From Acinetobacter bouvetii DSM 14964 = CIP 107468 (GTDB lineage Bacteria > Pseudomonadota > Gammaproteobacteria > Pseudomonadales > Moraxellaceae): DNA of 64,000 bases. A program made the position numbers and the translations under genes. The stretch covers positions 275,716 through 339,715 of the forward strand of contig NZ_KB849726.1 in the NCBI RefSeq assembly GCF_000368865.1, in the 5' to 3' direction. The notes under the pieces are model-generated. The model was given only the letters and a program-made list of their open reading frames with translations. It did no database searches and was not told the DNA's origin. How positions within the stretch are numbered: the stretch's first letter is position 1; the number at the start of each line of letters is the position of its first letter. Shown piece by piece: positions 49,191 through 60,768 of the stretch.

Positions 49191-49228
49191 AAGACCCTCG
49201 CATCATCAGAATTCGAGGGTCTTTTTTT
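49191..49228. terminator. Terminator of the first MHS permease gene
   Basis: AAGACCCTCG / CGAGGGTCTT stem with a T-run on both sides as read from each strand; just past the stop of the minus-strand permease. Confidence 0.88.
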
Positions 49229-49239
49229 TATGGATCAAC

Positions 49240-50571
49240 TTAATTATCCGTAATCATGCTGTGCTTTTTGGTGTCTTTCATAAAGATATAAGTGATTAAT
49301 GACAAGCCAATCATGAAGGTAATGTAGTAGAAGAAGTAATTTTCATGACCTGCATTTTTGAAGCTCAATGCAACAAGTTCCGCGGTGCCGCCAAAAACGG
49401 TATTGGCGATTGCATAAGGCAGGGCAACACCCAAAGCGCGGATATGCGGAGGGAACAGTTCGGCTTTCACTACGGCATTAATCGCTGTATAGCCAGTCAC
49501 AATCACCATTGCGCTCATGCACAGGAAGAATGCAGTCATTGCATCGGTTGTGCCGCCCAATGCATTAAAGATTGGCACAGTGAACAGCACGCCCAGTACG
49601 CCAAAGGCAATCATAATCGGTTTGCGGCCAACTTTATCGGACAGTGCGCCAACAGCAGGCTGGATTAACATGAAGATGAAAATGGCTGCCGTCGTAATTT
49701 CTGTTGCAGTGGTTTTTTCAAAGCCAGACGTATTCACTAAGTATTTTTGCAGATAGGTTGTGAATGTGTTGAAGGCTAAAGTACCGCCGGCAGTCAGCAT
49801 AATCACTGTAAATGCCTGTTTAGGATATTTAGTGAATAAAGCCAAAGCGCTAGATTTTGGACCGCCGTTTTTGGCCTGTTCCTGCGCTTCTTTTGATGAC
49901 TGCGTTTCGACTAAGCCGCGGCGGATCCAGAACACGACAATGGCCAGCAAGGCGCCAATGAAGAAAGGAATACGCCAGCCCCAGTCGCCAAGCGCCTGCT
50001 CAGATAAGGTGCGCTGCAGAATAATCAAGACGCAAAGCGCGAGCAATTGGCCTGAAATTAAAGTGACATACTGGAAGCTGGAGAAGAAGCCGCGATGATT
50101 TTTTCCTGCCATCTCAGTAAGATAGGTTGCACTGGAGCCATATTCTCCGCCGACGCTCAAGCCTTGAATCAGGCGGGCGAACAGCAGGATTGCGGGAGCA
50201 AGCATGCCCACTGAATCGTAGGTGGGCGCGCAGGCAATCATCAGAGATCCGATGCACATTAATGACACTGAAACGGTTAAGCCTGCTTTACGGCCTTTCC
50301 GGTCTGCGTAAATTCCCATAATCCATGCGCCAATTGGACGCATCAGAAAGCCGAGCGCAAATACAGCAGCGGCTTGTAGCAATTTTACAGTGCTGTCGCC
50401 TTCTGGAAAAAATTTCGGTGCAAAGTATAAGGTAAATGCCGCATAGACATACCAGTCATACCATTCGACTAGATTGCCGGCAGAGCCGCCAAGGATAGAT
50501 TTGACACGAGTTTTTCGGTCAAACTGCTCTGGTACAGTTTGAGTGGGCGTGTTTGACACAACATTCTCCAT
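49240..50571 (-). CDS. MFS transporter, metabolite:H+ symporter family
   Basis: A 443-residue major facilitator with 12 membrane helices. The start VKSILGGSAGNLVEWYDWYVYAAF and the loop ADRKGRKAGL (between helices 2 and 3) match the MHS branch (KgtP, ProP, ShiA type). GARLIQGLSVGGEYG-type text (LFARLIQGLSVGGEYGSSATYL) is also characteristic. The substrate is probably an organic acid or a small amine; it cannot be set by reading. The ATG at 50571 (MENVVSNTP) was preferred to 50595. A close paralogue follows 237 bases upstream on the same strand. Confidence 0.9.
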   Translation of the reverse strand: MENVVSNTPTQTVPEQFDRKTRVKSILGGSAGNLVEWYDWYVYAAFTLYFAPKFFPEGDSTVKLLQAAAVFALGFLMRPIGAWIMGIYADRKGRKAGLTVSVSLMCIGSLMIACAPTYDSVGMLAPAILLFARLIQGLSVGGEYGSSATYLTEMAGKNHRGFFSSFQYVTLISGQLLALCVLIILQRTLSEQALGDWGWRIPFFIGALLAIVVFWIRRGLVETQSSKEAQEQAKNGGPKSSALALFTKYPKQAFTVIMLTAGGTLAFNTFTTYLQKYLVNTSGFEKTTATEITTAAIFIFMLIQPAVGALSDKVGRKPIMIAFGVLGVLFTVPIFNALGGTTDAMTAFFLCMSAMVIVTGYTAINAVVKAELFPPHIRALGVALPYAIANTVFGGTAELVALSFKNAGHENYFFYYITFMIGLSLITYIFMKDTKKHSMITDN

Positions 50572-50767
50572 AGAATGAAGGCAAAACATATCCATTTAAG
50601 TTCTGTGTAAAACTTAAATACATATATTTTATGAAAATGGGAGATGGAATTATATTTTGCAATTTATACGCTTTTTCACGTATAAAATCATGAGACTTTA
50701 GTCTAATAATAGGGTTGTAACTGAACAGTTGTACTGTTTTTATTGTGTGAACTGTTAAGCAAAACTG

Positions 50768-50793
50768 AAAAACCTCTCAACTGAGAGGTTTTT
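50768..50793. terminator. Intrinsic terminator of the second MHS permease gene
   Basis: AAAAACCTCTCA / TGAGAGGTTTTT inverted repeat with T-runs; lies between the two permease genes, so each is a separate transcript. Confidence 0.88.
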
Positions 50794-50807
50794 GGATTGG
50801 GTTGAAA

Positions 50808-52115
50808 TTAATGCTCTTTAATTTGCGAATGATGCTTGGTGTCTTTCATGAAGATGTATACCAGCAGTGAAATGAAAATCATAATGGTGACGTAAATAAA
50901 GAACCATGATTCATGTCCGGCTTCTTTAAAGCTCAGCGCGAAGAATTCTGCAGTCCCGCCAAATAGGGTATTCGCCAGTGCGTAGGGCAATGCAACGCCA
51001 AGTGCGCGGATATGCGCAGGAAACATTTCCGCTTTTACTACGGCATTAATCGATGTATAGCCAGTGACTATGATTAAGCCGGCTAAGCATAGCCAGAAGG
51101 CTGTCCAGTAGTCTTGCGTATTGGCCAGGGCATCAAATAAGACATAGGTAAAGAGGACGCCTAAGACGCCAAAAGCGATCATGATCGGCTTGCGGCCAAT
51201 TTTGTCGGACAGTGCGCCGGCGGCAGGCTGCAGGCACATAAAGATAAATAAGGCCAGTGTGGTAATTTGCGTGGCGGCGGGTTTGCTGAACCCGGATGTA
51301 TTTACCAGATATTTTTGCAGATAGGTGGTGTAGGTGTAGAAAGCCAATGTACCGCCGGCGGTTAAAAACAGAACGGTAAAGGCTTCTTTCGGATAGTGCT
51401 TAAACAAGGTGAAGAGGCCGGATTCGGGCAGGTTCTTTTCATTTTGGGCATTTTTAAAGGATTGCGTTTCCATGAGTCCGCGCCGGATGCGGAAGACCAC
51501 AATGGCTAAGCAGGCGCCAATAAAGAAGGGGATGCGCCAGCCCCAGTCGTGCAGCTGTTCCTCGGTCAGCAGCCATTGCAGAATCAGCAGGACACACAGT
51601 GCGGTAAGCTGGCCTGCAATTAAGGTGACATACTGGAAGCTGGAAAAAAATCCGCGCCGGTTCCGGTCAGCCATTTCACTTAAATAGGTGGCGCTGGCGC
51701 CGTATTCGCCGCCGACGCTGAGGCCTTGAATGAGCCGTGCAACCACAAGGATAATCGGGGCAAAGACCCCGATTTGGTCATGCGTGGGCGATACCGCAAT
51801 TAAAAGTGAGCCTATGCACATGAGGGTAACAGACAATGTTAAGCCTGATTTTCGTCCTTTTTTGTCTGAATAAATCCCCATAATCCATGCGCCAATCGGC
51901 CGCATGAGGAAGCCGACAGCAAAAATGGCTGCGGCTTGCAGCAATTGTGCAGTTTGACTGCCTTTGGGGAAAAAAGCGTGGGCAAAATACAGGGTGAATG
52001 CTGCGTAGATATACCAGTCATACCATTCCACCAAGTTGCCTGCAGAACCGCCAAGAATGGATTTAACCCGTGTTTTGGTGTCTAAATTAGGCTGTACTGC
52101 CATTTCTTCAGTCAT
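50808..52115 (-). CDS. MFS transporter, MHS family, paralogue of the neighbour
   Basis: A 435-residue transporter very like the one at 49240: both share TRVKSILGGSAGNLVEWYDWY, AAGALSDKIGRKPIMIAFG-type text, and AELFPPHIRALGVALPYA versus AEMFPAHIRALGVALPYA. It has 12 helices. The start MTEEMAVQP (52115) is used; 52127 is in frame. The pair looks like an old tandem duplication. It lies divergent to glpD across 268 bases; a link to glycerol use is not shown. Confidence 0.88.
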   Translation of the reverse strand: MTEEMAVQPNLDTKTRVKSILGGSAGNLVEWYDWYIYAAFTLYFAHAFFPKGSQTAQLLQAAAIFAVGFLMRPIGAWIMGIYSDKKGRKSGLTLSVTLMCIGSLLIAVSPTHDQIGVFAPIILVVARLIQGLSVGGEYGASATYLSEMADRNRRGFFSSFQYVTLIAGQLTALCVLLILQWLLTEEQLHDWGWRIPFFIGACLAIVVFRIRRGLMETQSFKNAQNEKNLPESGLFTLFKHYPKEAFTVLFLTAGGTLAFYTYTTYLQKYLVNTSGFSKPAATQITTLALFIFMCLQPAAGALSDKIGRKPIMIAFGVLGVLFTYVLFDALANTQDYWTAFWLCLAGLIIVTGYTSINAVVKAEMFPAHIRALGVALPYALANTLFGGTAEFFALSFKEAGHESWFFIYVTIMIFISLLVYIFMKDTKHHSQIKEH

Positions 52116-52383
52116 GATGAAATCCATTTTTTATTCTGTTTCTTTATCTTATGCTTCAAAATTGAATGAAATGTAAACAAAATAAACAATTTGTATATAA
52201 AGTGTACTTTGCGTTTTGGCTACGGCAGTTATGATTTGAAATAATTTTCACCTAAATAAACAGGCTGGCAGGCAAAGATTTCGTACCGTTTACGGTGAGT
52301 TTTTGTTATGTTGGGAGCTTGATCACAAGAATGGCCGCGTGAGCGCCAAAGAATAAAAAATACTGCTGCTGAAGGAGGCGCAT

Positions 52384-53916
52384 ATGAATGATAATCACAT
52401 CCTCTATGATATTGCAGTAATTGGCGGAGGCATCAATGGCGCGGGAATTGCCGCGGATGCCGCTGGACGGGGGCTGTCAGTGTTTTTATGCGAAAAAGAT
52501 GATTGGGCCTCACACACATCTTCAGCCAGTTCCAAACTGATTCACGGCGGTTTGCGCTATTTAGAGCATAAAGAATTTCGGCTGGTGCGTGAAGCGCTGG
52601 CGGAGCGGGAGGTGTTGCTGAAGAAAGCGCCGCATATTATTCATCCCATGCGTTTTATCATGCCGCATCAGCCGCATTTACGGCCTGCTTGGCTTATTCG
52701 AACAGGATTGTTTTTCTACGACCACTTGGGGAAGCGGGAAACTTTGGCCGGGTCGAATTTAGTTGATTTTCAGGCTGTCAACAGCCCTTTGAACGCTGAA
52801 ATAACCCGCGGTTTTGAGTATTCGGATTGTGCTGTGGATGATGCGCGGCTGGTGGTGCTGAATGTGATGCAGGCGCGGGAACTGGGCGCAAAGGCTGTCA
52901 CCCGCACGCGGTGCCTTGGGGCGAAAAGAGTGCAGTTGAATGCGGTGCAGAATGTTTGGCAAATTGAATTGGAAAAAGAACAGGGCGCTTATCAAATACA
53001 GGCCAAAGTGCTGGTAAATGCTGCTGGGCCGTGGGTGGCTGAGTTTATTCAGCAGGATTTGCATCTGAACGCGCCTTATGGCATCCGCCTGATACAAGGC
53101 AGCCATTTAATTGTCCCGAAGCTGTATGACGGGCAAAAAGCGTATATCCTGCAAAATGATGATCAGCGCATTGTGTTTGCGATTCCGTATTTAAATAAAT
53201 ACACATTAATCGGCACCACAGACAAAGAATATCTGGGCGATCCAGACAGTGTTGAAATTACCGATGAAGAAATAGCGTATTTGCTGGACGCATCCAACGA
53301 TCACTTTAAGACGCAGCTGAGCCGTAAAGATATCATTAGCACGTTTTCTGGCGTTCGCCCATTGTGTGATGATGAATCAGATAATCCCTCGGCAGTGACG
53401 CGCGACTATACACTTGCTTTGAGTCCAAAAAGTGACGGAGCGCCGCTGCTTTCTGTGTTTGGCGGTAAATTGACAACCTACCGAAAGCTTGCGGAATCAG
53501 CCATGGGGCATGTGCAGGCATTTTTTCCTGAAATGAAAAAAATGTGGACAGCATCGTCGGCTTTGCCCGGTGCGGAAAATTTCAGTTCAGCTGAAGATTT
53601 GGCTGCCCAAATTCAAGATAAAGTCAGCGGCGTGTCGGCTGAGCTTGCTATGCGCTGGGTGCATGCATATGGGACGCGGATCTGGAAATTTATTCAGCAG
53701 GCGGCATCTGTGCATGAACTGGGGCAGGATTTTGGTCATGGGCTGTATGCACAGGAAGTGGATTATTTGGTTGAATGTGAGTGGGCTGTCAGCGCGGAAG
53801 ATATTTTAAAACGCCGAACCAAACTGTATTTGGAATTCTCTGCGGATGAGTTTCTGCAGCTTGATCAATATTTGCAGGCATTGCATCAGCGCCGTGCGCA
53901 GGAAGACGCCGCTTAA
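52384..53916 (+). CDS. glpD: Aerobic glycerol-3-phosphate dehydrogenase
   Basis: A membrane-associated flavoenzyme that oxidises glycerol-3-phosphate to dihydroxyacetone phosphate and feeds electrons to the quinone pool. The 510 residues start with the FAD motif DIAVIGGGINGAGIAADAAG and continue with SSASSKLIHGGLRYLEH, the family signature, and GVRPLCDDE and FGGKLTTYRKLAE in the second half. The ATG has a strong GAAGGAGG site. The neighbours do not include glpK or glpF, so the regulon is split. Confidence 0.96.
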   Translation: MNDNHILYDIAVIGGGINGAGIAADAAGRGLSVFLCEKDDWASHTSSASSKLIHGGLRYLEHKEFRLVREALAEREVLLKKAPHIIHPMRFIMPHQPHLRPAWLIRTGLFFYDHLGKRETLAGSNLVDFQAVNSPLNAEITRGFEYSDCAVDDARLVVLNVMQARELGAKAVTRTRCLGAKRVQLNAVQNVWQIELEKEQGAYQIQAKVLVNAAGPWVAEFIQQDLHLNAPYGIRLIQGSHLIVPKLYDGQKAYILQNDDQRIVFAIPYLNKYTLIGTTDKEYLGDPDSVEITDEEIAYLLDASNDHFKTQLSRKDIISTFSGVRPLCDDESDNPSAVTRDYTLALSPKSDGAPLLSVFGGKLTTYRKLAESAMGHVQAFFPEMKKMWTASSALPGAENFSSAEDLAAQIQDKVSGVSAELAMRWVHAYGTRIWKFIQQAASVHELGQDFGHGLYAQEVDYLVECEWAVSAEDILKRRTKLYLEFSADEFLQLDQYLQALHQRRAQEDAA

Positions 53917-53977
53917 CCCCAGCAATTACACATAACCATGCTTTGATTTTGATAAGCTGGAATCAATTTCCTTTCAA

Positions 53978-54006
53978 AAAAGCCGCAATCAAATGTGCGG
54001 CTTTTA
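53978..54006. terminator. Intrinsic terminator of glpD
   Basis: AAAAGCCGCA / TGTGCGGCTTTT stem with an A-run before and a T-run after; it separates glpD from the converging secreted-protein gene. Confidence 0.85.
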
Positions 54007-54022
54007 TTTGGCATGGCGGAGA

Positions 54023-54391
54023 TTAAATCTCTACACCGCCCAGTGCTTTGCAGTCGACAGGCGTTTTCCATTTTACAGCTGTTCCCCAAACCACTGGGCG
54101 GACAAAGCGCCAAGGCCAAAAACCAAAACGTTGGCTGGCATTGTAGTTGATGACCACATTGCCGCCGACTTGATGTGCGCGTTCTGCAAAACGCGGATAA
54201 AGTTCAACCACGCTGCCGTAAGTGCCTTTAGCGACTTTGATGCGCTTTTTGATTTCAAATTGAGTTGAATCGGGTGTGCCTTTGATTGCGCAAACGTGAA
54301 GTGCTGGCTGAGTTGCTGCGGCTTCTGTTTGAGCCATGGCAAGGCTTGATAAGCCCAGTAGACCAATTGTGAGTGTGAGTTTTTTTAGCAT
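54023..54391 (-). CDS. Conserved secreted hypothetical protein
   Basis: A 122-residue protein with an ordinary signal peptide (MLKKLTLTIGLLGLSSLAMA, cut before QTEA). The mature part has two cysteines (HVCAIKG and VDCKALGG), which may form a disulfide in the periplasm, and a beta-rich centre (GGNVVINYNASQRFGFWPWRF). The family is not recognised with certainty; the pattern loosely recalls small periplasmic proteins with a G-x-N-VVINY core. Single gene. Confidence 0.75.
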   Translation of the reverse strand: MLKKLTLTIGLLGLSSLAMAQTEAAATQPALHVCAIKGTPDSTQFEIKKRIKVAKGTYGSVVELYPRFAERAHQVGGNVVINYNASQRFGFWPWRFVRPVVWGTAVKWKTPVDCKALGGVEI

Positions 54392-54448
54392 GAATTACCC
54401 CTTGATAAATTTTTGTTGAGTTATAAAGTTTTAAAATTATAAGTAGAT

Positions 54449-54481
54449 TAAAAAAAGACCGCTTGCGCGGTCTTTTTTTAA
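54449..54481. terminator. Intrinsic terminator of pckG
   Basis: AAAAAGACCGC / GCGGTCTTTTT stem with a TTGC-type loop. On the minus strand the T-run lies at its end, 17 bases after the pckG stop. Confidence 0.9.
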
Positions 54482-54497
54482 CTTAATCTAAAAAGAA

Positions 54498-56330
54498 TTA
54501 AGCAGATTTTTTAACAGCTTCTAAAAGCTCATCTTGACGGGCTTTAAGCGCTTTTGGCAAACGGTCGCCAAGTTTGTTGAACAGCTCAGTGTGGCTTTCA
54601 AGCTCTTTGATCCACTGGTCTTTGTCTTGTGCAGTGACAAGATCAAATTGTTCTTTTGTGAAGTCAGAACCAGTCCAGTTCAATTGTTCATACGTTGGAA
54701 CGCGGCCAATTGGAGTATCAATTGCAGTCGCACGGCCTTCACAGCGGTCAATGATCCATTCAAGAACACGCATGTTTTGACCGAAACCAGGCCATACGAA
54801 GTTGCCTTCAGCATCACGGCGGAACCAGTTCACGTTGTAGATGCCTGGAAGTTTGTTGCCTGCAGCTTCTGCTTTAGCAGCAACCTCTTCACCAAGCTCT
54901 AGCCAGTGAGAGAAGTAATCCGCCATGTTGTAGCCCGCAAATGGAAGCATTGCGAATGGGTCACGGCGAACGATACCTTGTTGGCCAACAGCTGCTGCAG
55001 TAGTTTCAGAGCCCATAGTTGCAGCTTTGTAAACACCGTCTACCCAGTCAAATGCTTCTGAAATTAGAGGCACTGTGTCTGCACGGCGGCCGCCGAAGAT
55101 GAATGCTGAAATTGGCACGCCTGCTGGATTTTCCCAGTCAGCATCGATAGAAGGGCATTGGCCGGCAGCAACTGTGAAGCGGGCATTTGGATGCGCGGCT
55201 TTTTCACCAGCAACATGCGGCTGGCCTTTCCAGTTGGTCAGGTTGGCAGGCGCTTCTTTAGTCAGGCCTTCCCACCAAACTTCACCGTTGTCTGTTACAG
55301 CAACGTTGGTATAGATGACATCTTTCGTCAATGTAGCCATACAGTTCGGGTTAGTTTTAGTGTTTGTACCAGGTGCAACACCAAAGAAACCAGCTTCTGG
55401 GTTAATCGCATATAGACGGCCGTCTTCACCTGGTTTGATCCAAGCAATGTCATCACCAACAGTTTCGATTTTCCAGCCTTCATAGCCTGCTGGCGGAATC
55501 AGCATGGCGAAGTTGGTTTTACCGCAAGCAGAAGGGAAGGCCGCTGCGATGTAGTGTTTTTCGCCTTGAGGGTTTGTCACGCCAAGGATCAGCATATGTT
55601 CCGCTAACCAGCCTTGTTGACGGCCCATAGAAGAGGCAATACGTAAAGCAAGGCATTTTTTACCCAATAATGCGTTGCCGCCGTAACCAGAACCGTAAGA
55701 CCAGATTTCGCGGGTTTCTGGGTAGTGCACGATGTATTTTTCAGGGTTGCAAGGCCATGCCACGTCTTTTTGACCTTCTTCCAGCGGTGCGCCCACTGTG
55801 TGCACGCAAGGAATGAAGTCGCCGTCGGTGCCTAATACATCATAAACTGCTTTGCCCATGCGCGCCATTTTGCGCATGCTGACAGCAACGTAAGGAGAGT
55901 CAGTGAGTTCGATGCCGATGTGCGCAATATGAGAGCCTAAAGGACCCATAGAAAAAGGAACAACGTACAAAGTGCGGCCTTTCATTGCGCCGTCAAATAA
56001 GCCGTTCAGGCGGGTGCGCATTTCAGCTGGAGCTTCCCAGTTGTTTGTTGCGCCTGCATCTTCCTGCTTTTCTGAACAAATGTATGTACGGCCTTCCACA
56101 CGAGCAACGTCAGAAGGATCAGAATTAGCAAGATAAGAACCAGGATGTTTTTCTTGGTTAAGCGCTTGCATAGTGCCGTTAGCGATCATCAAGTCGATAT
56201 AACGTTGATTTTCTTCTTCGCTGCCGTCACACCATTCAATTTTCGCTGGTTTCGTTAATTTTGCAATTTCTTCCACCCAAGCAATAAGCTTAGGGTGACG
56301 AACGAATTCTGGTGCGTTCACTTGGGTCAT
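54498..56330 (-). CDS. pckG: Phosphoenolpyruvate carboxykinase (GTP)
   Basis: Converts oxaloacetate to phosphoenolpyruvate with GTP, the first step of gluconeogenesis. The 610 residues are the length of the GTP class. The P-loop and reactive cysteine are in [18 protein letters not shown], the metal/nucleotide loop in [16 protein letters not shown], and [17 protein letters not shown] and the adenine-side VEWRRDAEG-like [17 protein letters not shown] also fit. The start is MTQVNAPEF (56330); the frame opens 12 codons earlier. In this organism the TCA block and pckG would allow growth on acids. Confidence 0.96.
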   Translation of the reverse strand: MTQVNAPEFVRHPKLIAWVEEIAKLTKPAKIEWCDGSEEENQRYIDLMIANGTMQALNQEKHPGSYLANSDPSDVARVEGRTYICSEKQEDAGATNNWEAPAEMRTRLNGLFDGAMKGRTLYVVPFSMGPLGSHIAHIGIELTDSPYVAVSMRKMARMGKAVYDVLGTDGDFIPCVHTVGAPLEEGQKDVAWPCNPEKYIVHYPETREIWSYGSGYGGNALLGKKCLALRIASSMGRQQGWLAEHMLILGVTNPQGEKHYIAAAFPSACGKTNFAMLIPPAGYEGWKIETVGDDIAWIKPGEDGRLYAINPEAGFFGVAPGTNTKTNPNCMATLTKDVIYTNVAVTDNGEVWWEGLTKEAPANLTNWKGQPHVAGEKAAHPNARFTVAAGQCPSIDADWENPAGVPISAFIFGGRRADTVPLISEAFDWVDGVYKAATMGSETTAAAVGQQGIVRRDPFAMLPFAGYNMADYFSHWLELGEEVAAKAEAAGNKLPGIYNVNWFRRDAEGNFVWPGFGQNMRVLEWIIDRCEGRATAIDTPIGRVPTYEQLNWTGSDFTKEQFDLVTAQDKDQWIKELESHTELFNKLGDRLPKALKARQDELLEAVKKSA

Positions 56331-56742
56331 GGTGAGGCCTATCTCAAATATGTACAAACTGTACAAAGTCTAATCTGGGCAACGGGGTACATTGCGCAGA
56401 TGAAATATGAAAAAAAGTGGCGCTATTAAAGCATAATTTCATAAAAAAAATAAGACTAAAGATGGGGTGGATTTATTTTGGAATATTATGGTATTTAGAT
56501 TTAATTTCTTTTATAAACAATAATTTGCTTATTTTTTGGTGTGATTTTTAATACATTTATATAATTTATGAGGATTATTCATTATATTAATTTTGTTAAA
56601 AAACAATGATTTGATATTTGGTTTTATTTGAGAATTATTATTGATTAAATAAATGGCGGTAATTCGAATTTTACATAAAGGAACAGTTAACCGCTGATAA
56701 ATTCGACAAAATTAGAATAACAGCTTTAAAAATGCATAAAAA
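56331..56742. promoter_or_regulatory. AT-rich divergent region between pckG and the lipid kinase gene
   Basis: About 410 bases of very AT-rich DNA with no gene. It must hold the pckG promoter (leftward) and the promoter of the kinase-phosphoesterase pair (rightward). No clear repeat or known motif was seen. Confidence 0.5.
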
Positions 56743-57681
56743 ATGTCAAATCAAACGCAGCCGCTGTCGATTATTTATAATCGGAACTCCGGTTTTCATG
56801 CAGTCAATAAAGATGAAATTTATGAAGAGCTTATTCGGCTACTGACCGCTTATGGCTATGAAATTCAATCCTTTGAAATGAGCCGGTTTTCCAGTTTTGC
56901 AGCTTTGATGCAGCAAGTGCTGCAGCGGCATCAGGAGCGCGGACGTTTAGGAATTGTGGTGGCGGCTGGCGGTGATGGAACGCTGAATTCGGTCGCGGGT
57001 TACTTAATGAAAACAGCAGTGCCTATGGGAATCTTGCCTTTAGGCACTTTTAATTATGTAGCGCGGGTTTTAGGCATTCCTCTGGACCTTTTAGAAGCGG
57101 CAAGAGTGATTGGGGAGGGCGAAGAGCGCTTGGTGCATACGGCATTAATGAATGATCAAATTTATCTGAATAATGCCAGTCTTGGCTTGTATCCGCTCTT
57201 TATTCAAAAACGTGAATTGTATAACCGCTATCTTGGCCGTTTTCCTCTTAATGCATATACATCCGGCTTGGATGTGCTGATTCGTGACCGTGAAGAGTTA
57301 AAGCTGCAAATTGAGGTGGATGGCGTGAAATATCCAGTCAAAACACCGCTGATCTTTTTTGGCAATAATCAGCTGCAGCTGGCGGATTTAAATCTCAAAA
57401 TCGCAGAAAGCGCGGCGCAAGGGCGGGTAGCGGGTGTGGTTGTCGCGAAAAGTGATAAATGGACGCTGTTTAAAATGCTCTGGCAGTTAATGAAAGGCAG
57501 TTTAGAGCAAGCACCTGATGTCTACAGTTTTGATGCCGATCATGTGGTGATTCATGCTGCGCGAAAAAAACTGACGGTTGCCTTGGATGGTGAAATTGTC
57601 GAAATGAAGCCGCCGCTTCACATCAGTGTCAAAAAAAATGCATTAAAGATCAGGGTGCCGCATGCTGCTGCATCTGTCTGA
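56743..57681 (+). CDS. Diacylglycerol kinase catalytic-domain protein
   Basis: A 312-residue lipid kinase-like protein of the DAGK_cat/YegS group. The nucleotide site is VVAAGGDGTLNSVAGYLM, and the segment MGILPLGTFNYVARVLGIP (LPxGTxNxxAR) is the family hallmark. The C-terminal beta-sandwich ends near VALDGEIVEMKPPL. It would phosphorylate a lipid such as diacylglycerol or sphingosine-like lipid; the substrate is not set. It overlaps the next gene by 20 bases. Confidence 0.88.
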   Translation: MSNQTQPLSIIYNRNSGFHAVNKDEIYEELIRLLTAYGYEIQSFEMSRFSSFAALMQQVLQRHQERGRLGIVVAAGGDGTLNSVAGYLMKTAVPMGILPLGTFNYVARVLGIPLDLLEAARVIGEGEERLVHTALMNDQIYLNNASLGLYPLFIQKRELYNRYLGRFPLNAYTSGLDVLIRDREELKLQIEVDGVKYPVKTPLIFFGNNQLQLADLNLKIAESAAQGRVAGVVVAKSDKWTLFKMLWQLMKGSLEQAPDVYSFDADHVVIHAARKKLTVALDGEIVEMKPPLHISVKKNALKIRVPHAAASV

Positions 57682-58432
57682 TTTACATTTCGGCACAGAA
57701 CGGCAAGGCTGTATTGATGCCCTTCAGCAGTTTTGCCGCGAGCACAAGCCGGAAGCCGTGGTCATCAGCGGTGACTTAACTCAGCGTGCGCGCTATCGGC
57801 AGTTTTTCGCCTGTAAGCAATTTTTGGACAGCTTGAATTTGCCTTATCTGGCGGTGCCGGGCAATCATGATATTCCGCTGTATCATGTATGGAACCGCAT
57901 ATTCAGTCCTTTTGCCCGTTATCAGCTGTTTTTTGGCAATCTGGAAGAGACTTTGGAAACGGAACATTTTTATATTGTGGGGGTAAACAGTATCCGGCGC
58001 CGCTACCATACCCGCGGGCATATCTCGTTAGAACAAATTCAATTGATTGACGCTAAGCTGCGTCAGGCGCCTGAACATAAACTGAAAATTATCGTAGCCC
58101 ATCAGCCATTTTATACTGCGCCAGATGATCTGCATGGCATTCATGATTGTCCGCTGCTGGGGCGCATGGCTTTGGAAACATGGAGTAAAAGCGGTTTATA
58201 TGGTTTGCTGCACGGCCATCTGCATCAGTTTGCAGTCTATGATTTAAATCAAATTTATCATTTAGGCGCGCAGCACCCAGTATTGGATATTCATGCAGGA
58301 ACAGCAACGTCTTACCGGCTGCATGGTGGTTTGCCGAATAGCTTTAATGCGATTGACCTGCAGGGTGATGTCGCGCCCTACTATTTTGATCAGACATCTC
58401 AGCTGTTTTTAACCAGCCAGATCAGGCGTTGA
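57662..58432 (+). CDS. Calcineurin-like metallophosphoesterase
   Basis: A 256-residue enzyme with all five metal-site motifs: DLHFG, SGDLTQRAR, PGNHDIP, AHQPF and HGHLHQF. It belongs to the Icc/CpdA-like superfamily and hydrolyses a phosphodiester or phosphomonoester. It starts inside the preceding lipid kinase gene, so the two are translationally coupled; opposed phospho-chemistry on a lipid is a reasonable inference. No membrane segment is seen. Confidence 0.9.
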   Translation: MLLHLSDLHFGTERQGCIDALQQFCREHKPEAVVISGDLTQRARYRQFFACKQFLDSLNLPYLAVPGNHDIPLYHVWNRIFSPFARYQLFFGNLEETLETEHFYIVGVNSIRRRYHTRGHISLEQIQLIDAKLRQAPEHKLKIIVAHQPFYTAPDDLHGIHDCPLLGRMALETWSKSGLYGLLHGHLHQFAVYDLNQIYHLGAQHPVLDIHAGTATSYRLHGGLPNSFNAIDLQGDVAPYYFDQTSQLFLTSQIRR

Positions 58433-58505
58433 TTGGCCTGAGAAGCTTGAAGCGGATGGAATCTGAATAAAAAGAAAGCGAATTTAAAAATATTTTTTAA
58501 TTTTG

Positions 58506-58533
58506 CCCTTGAAGCGTTTTTTTCCATCCCCAC
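58506..58533 (+). promoter_or_regulatory. Sigma-32 heat-shock promoter of groESL
   Basis: CCCTTGAA (58506-58513) and CCCCAC (58528-58533) with 14 bases between match the sigma-32 consensus CTTGAA-(11-15)-CCCCAT. It lies about 100 bases upstream of groES. No CIRCE-type inverted repeat (HrcA site) was found nearby. Confidence 0.82.
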
Positions 58534-58631
58534 AAAAGTGTCATATCAAAATTTTGTCGATGACCCAGGAATAAGAAGTCATCTTCACATTGTAATCAAT
58601 GACATTAATGCAAATGTCTATGGAGTTAGAA

Positions 58632-58922
58632 ATGAGCAAGATTCGTCCTTTACATGACAACGTTGTTATCCGCCGTGTTGAAAAAGAAACTAAAACCGCG
58701 GGTGGTTTAATCTTGAGTACTTCTGCGGCTGAACAGCCAGCTCAAGGTGAAATCATTGCAGTTGGCAACGGCAAAGTAACAGACAATGGCGTTCGCGCTT
58801 TAGACGTGAAAGTAGGCGACAATGTACTGTTTGGTGCATATGCAGGCACTAAAGTGAAAGTTGAAGGTGAAGAACTTCTTGTAATGAAAGAATCTGATAT
58901 TTTAGCGGTTCTTGAAGGTTAA
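58632..58922 (+). CDS. groES: Co-chaperonin GroES
   Basis: The heptameric lid of the GroEL chamber, 96 residues. [20 protein letters not shown], the mobile loop [19 protein letters not shown], and the ending [11 protein letters not shown] all match the family. The ATG at 58632 has a GGAGTTAG site; in-frame ATGs at 58599-58617 are upstream and not used. It is co-transcribed with groEL 67 bases downstream and is driven by the heat-shock promoter. Confidence 0.98.
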   Translation: MSKIRPLHDNVVIRRVEKETKTAGGLILSTSAAEQPAQGEIIAVGNGKVTDNGVRALDVKVGDNVLFGAYAGTKVKVEGEELLVMKESDILAVLEG

Positions 58923-58971
58923 TTCAGAACATTCTTTTGCTGTTTAAGCAATACAATTGATTAAAATTTAA

Positions 58972-60624
<1,653 letters not shown>

Positions 60625-60648
60625 TTCATACTGATCATCCGATCTGAA

Positions 60649-60678
60649 AAAATCCCCGCAATTTGCGGGGATTTTTTT
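60649..60678 (+). terminator. Intrinsic terminator of groESL
   Basis: AATCCCCGCAA / TTGCGGGGATT perfect stem with almost no loop followed by a long T-run, 25 bases past the groEL stop. Confidence 0.92.
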
Positions 60679-60768
60679 ATCTTTATTATTTGATAAAGAC
60701 TGCAATTTTGACTTTGGTTCAGATCACTATATTATTTAGAAAGGCTTAAGTATTTTAAGGGATATTTA

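Noticed and set aside
58433-58631. CIRCE/HrcA operator before groES
   Set aside because: No TTAGCACTC-type inverted repeat is present; the sigma-32 promoter explains heat-shock control.
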